This document shows positions 6,500-7,775 of a stretch of DNA of 7,775 nucleotides, piece by piece. How positions within the stretch are numbered: position 1 is the first letter of the stretch; each line of letters begins with the position of its first letter. A model generated the notes under the pieces. It ran no database searches and was not told the origin of the DNA. It saw only the letters and a program-made list of their open reading frames with translations. The stretch lies in NCBI GenBank assembly GCA_013003415.1, contig JABDJR010000391.1:1-7775 (forward strand). The letters run 5' to 3'. Made by a program: the position numbers and the translations under genes. The DNA comes from Candidatus Eiseniibacteriota bacterium. Lineage in GTDB: Bacteria > Eisenbacteria > RBG-16-71-46 > JABDJR01.

Positions 6500-7775
6500 T
6501 TAACCCGATTCCTGAATGGCTCGAGACCGGGAAGAACTAAACCAACTAAAGAGGGCAGGAACCACCAGCAAGGTGAGTATGGTGGAGGTCACCAGCCCCC
6601 CAATCACCACCGTGGCTAGAGGACGCTGCACCTCGCTCCCCGTCCCATGAGACAGCAGGAGTGGAATGAGCCCCAAGGCTGTTGTTGCCGCCGTCATGAG
6701 GACGGGTCTCAATCGAAGGCAGGCTCCTCGAACCGAAGCCTCGTCCATCGGGACCTTCTCTTGAATCAGTTGGTTGAGATAGGTCACCAAAACCATGCCG
6801 TTCTCAAGGGCTATGCCAAAGAGCGCGATGAAGCCGACCGAAGCCGGCACGGAAAGGTTTTGCCCCGTTATCCATAAGGCTGCAATACCACCAACAAGAG
6901 CCAAAGGAATATTCAGCAAAATCAAGAGCGCGTTTCTTAGAGATTGAAAACTTCCAAAGAGAAGCAAGAACACCGCAATCAAAGTGACGGGAACGACCAC
7001 CGCCAAGCGCTTGTTCGCCTCTTGTTGCAGTCGGAACTGCCCACCCCAGGTCACCAAATACCCCGGCGGTAATTCAATGTTTTCATCGATCGCCTGTTGG
7101 GCCTCTTCCACAAAGGAACCGATGTCACGCCCGATCACGTTGCACTGAATGGTGATGAAGCGCTGGCTATTCTCACGCTTGATTTGACGGGAACCGACGA
7201 TCTCTTCAATCACCGCCAGCTCGTCTAGAGGGACCTTTAGCCCATCGGGACCGTTAATGAGAATGCGACGAATCGCTTCTACGTCTTCGCGGGCTCGCGG
7301 CTCATAGCGAACCAGAATATCGAAACGACGCACGCCTTCAAAGATTTGCCCTGCGACCTCTCCCCCAACCGCGGCTTGAACCACGCTCTGAACATCAGCC
7401 ACGTTCATTCCGTAGCGGGCAATTGCGCCTCGATCGATTCGAATCACAAGTTGAGGAGCGCCGCTCACCTGATCCACTTGAATATCCGCCGCTCCACGAA
7501 CACCTTCGACCACCGCCGCAATTTGGGCGGCTTGAGTTTTGAGTAAATCCAGGTCTTCCCCAAAGATCTTGACCGCCAGTTCGGCCCTTACACCTTCAAG
7601 CAGTTCATCCACCGTCATTTCGATAGGCTGGGTTAGCGTGGCCACCACTCCGGGAATATTGCCAAGCTCATCCCGAATGCGTCCCTCCACCTCTTCCTGG
7701 GACTGGGTGGCCCCACTATCCTCCAGCAAAACAAAGATCTCGGCGCTGTTGATGGGATCCGCATGAGCCCCGACC
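6500..7775 (-). CDS. CzcA/HelA-type heavy-metal RND pump, C-terminal part (starts beyond right edge)
   Basis: The C-terminal 424 residues of a second inner-membrane RND metal pump; the reading frame is open to the right edge (first readable residues VGAHADPINSAEIF). The porter-domain signature QPIEMTVDELLEGVRAELAV, followed by KIFGEDL, is the CzcA/HelA form and differs from the CusA form. The membrane half follows, from about KRLAVVVPVTLIAVFLLLFG to LLVVPALFSWF, including SVGFIALFGIALENGMVLVTYL and RLRPVLMTAATTALG. The Glu of ALENG (codon 6803-6805) aligns with the proton-relay E939 of E. coli CusA. The position of CusA Lys984 is Val here (codon 6701-6703), as in CzcA-like pumps. The metal is therefore probably divalent (Zn/Co/Cd/Ni), though HelA-type pumps vary. 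The stop is TAA at 6500-6502. Any partner adaptor or outer-membrane gene would be outside the window. It ends 119 bp before the cysteine-rich gene, with no clear terminator between. Confidence 0.93.
   Translation of the reverse strand, partial: VGAHADPINSAEIFVLLEDSGATQSQEEVEGRIRDELGNIPGVVATLTQPIEMTVDELLEGVRAELAVKIFGEDLDLLKTQAAQIAAVVEGVRGAADIQVDQVSGAPQLVIRIDRGAIARYGMNVADVQSVVQAAVGGEVAGQIFEGVRRFDILVRYEPRAREDVEAIRRILINGPDGLKVPLDELAVIEEIVGSRQIKRENSQRFITIQCNVIGRDIGSFVEEAQQAIDENIELPPGYLVTWGGQFRLQQEANKRLAVVVPVTLIAVFLLLFGSFQSLRNALLILLNIPLALVGGIAALWITGQNLSVPASVGFIALFGIALENGMVLVTYLNQLIQEKVPMDEASVRGACLRLRPVLMTAATTALGLIPLLLSHGTGSEVQRPLATVVIGGLVTSTILTLLVVPALFSWFSSSRSRAIQESG

Noticed and set aside
1..7775. 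The left and right pump fragments as two halves of one gene in a circular or rearranged sequence
   Set aside because: The right fragment has CzcA-type motifs and the left CusA-type motifs, and joining the edges would leave a gap of over a hundred residues. Two separate genes cut by the window edges fit better.

Overview
The window is a heavy-metal (most likely copper/silver) efflux cluster of a Gram-negative bacterium. Every gene I can support is on the minus strand, so transcription runs from high to low coordinates. RND pumps, a periplasmic adaptor and an outer-membrane factor require a double membrane. GC content is moderate, and the style of the CusA N-terminus together with the small YHS/TRASH-like proteins recalls Verrucomicrobiota, Planctomycetota or Bacteroidota loci. 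No rRNA or other marker is present, so that placement is tentative.

Layout in order of transcription: (1) 7775-6500, the C-terminal half of a CzcA/HelA-type RND metal pump whose start lies beyond the right edge. (2) 6499-6381, a 119-bp spacer with inverted and tandem repeats, a possible promoter/operator. (3) 6380-5937, a small exported cysteine-rich protein I do not recognise. (4) 5936-5777, a 160-bp spacer containing a strong 11-bp hairpin. (5) 5776-5426, a small lipoprotein with a YHS/TRASH-like cysteine motif and a His-rich tail. (6) 5395-4640, a YHS-like domain fused to a four-helix DUF2231-like membrane domain. (7) 4646-3270, a CusC/TolC-type outer-membrane lipoprotein. (8) 3270-1384, a CusB-type adaptor with extra metal-binding domains at both ends. 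(9) 1373-1, the N-terminal 457 residues of a CusA-type RND pump that continues past the left edge.

Genes 5 to 9 are separated by only 30 bp, by overlaps of 7 and 1 bp, and by 10 bp, which indicates one translationally coupled operon. CusA, CusB and CusC should form a tripartite pump carrying metal from periplasm or cytoplasm out of the cell. The three small proteins and the adaptor's terminal domains are all rich in Cys, His or Met and sit in the envelope. They look like a periplasmic metal-sensing, buffering or delivery set in place of a CusF chaperone, of which none is visible. The upstream CzcA-type pump belongs to a different RND subfamily, so the locus appears to encode two pumps with different metal specificity.

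No regulator gene, tRNA, rRNA, insertion sequence or CRISPR array is visible. No stretch over 300 bp lacks a gene.
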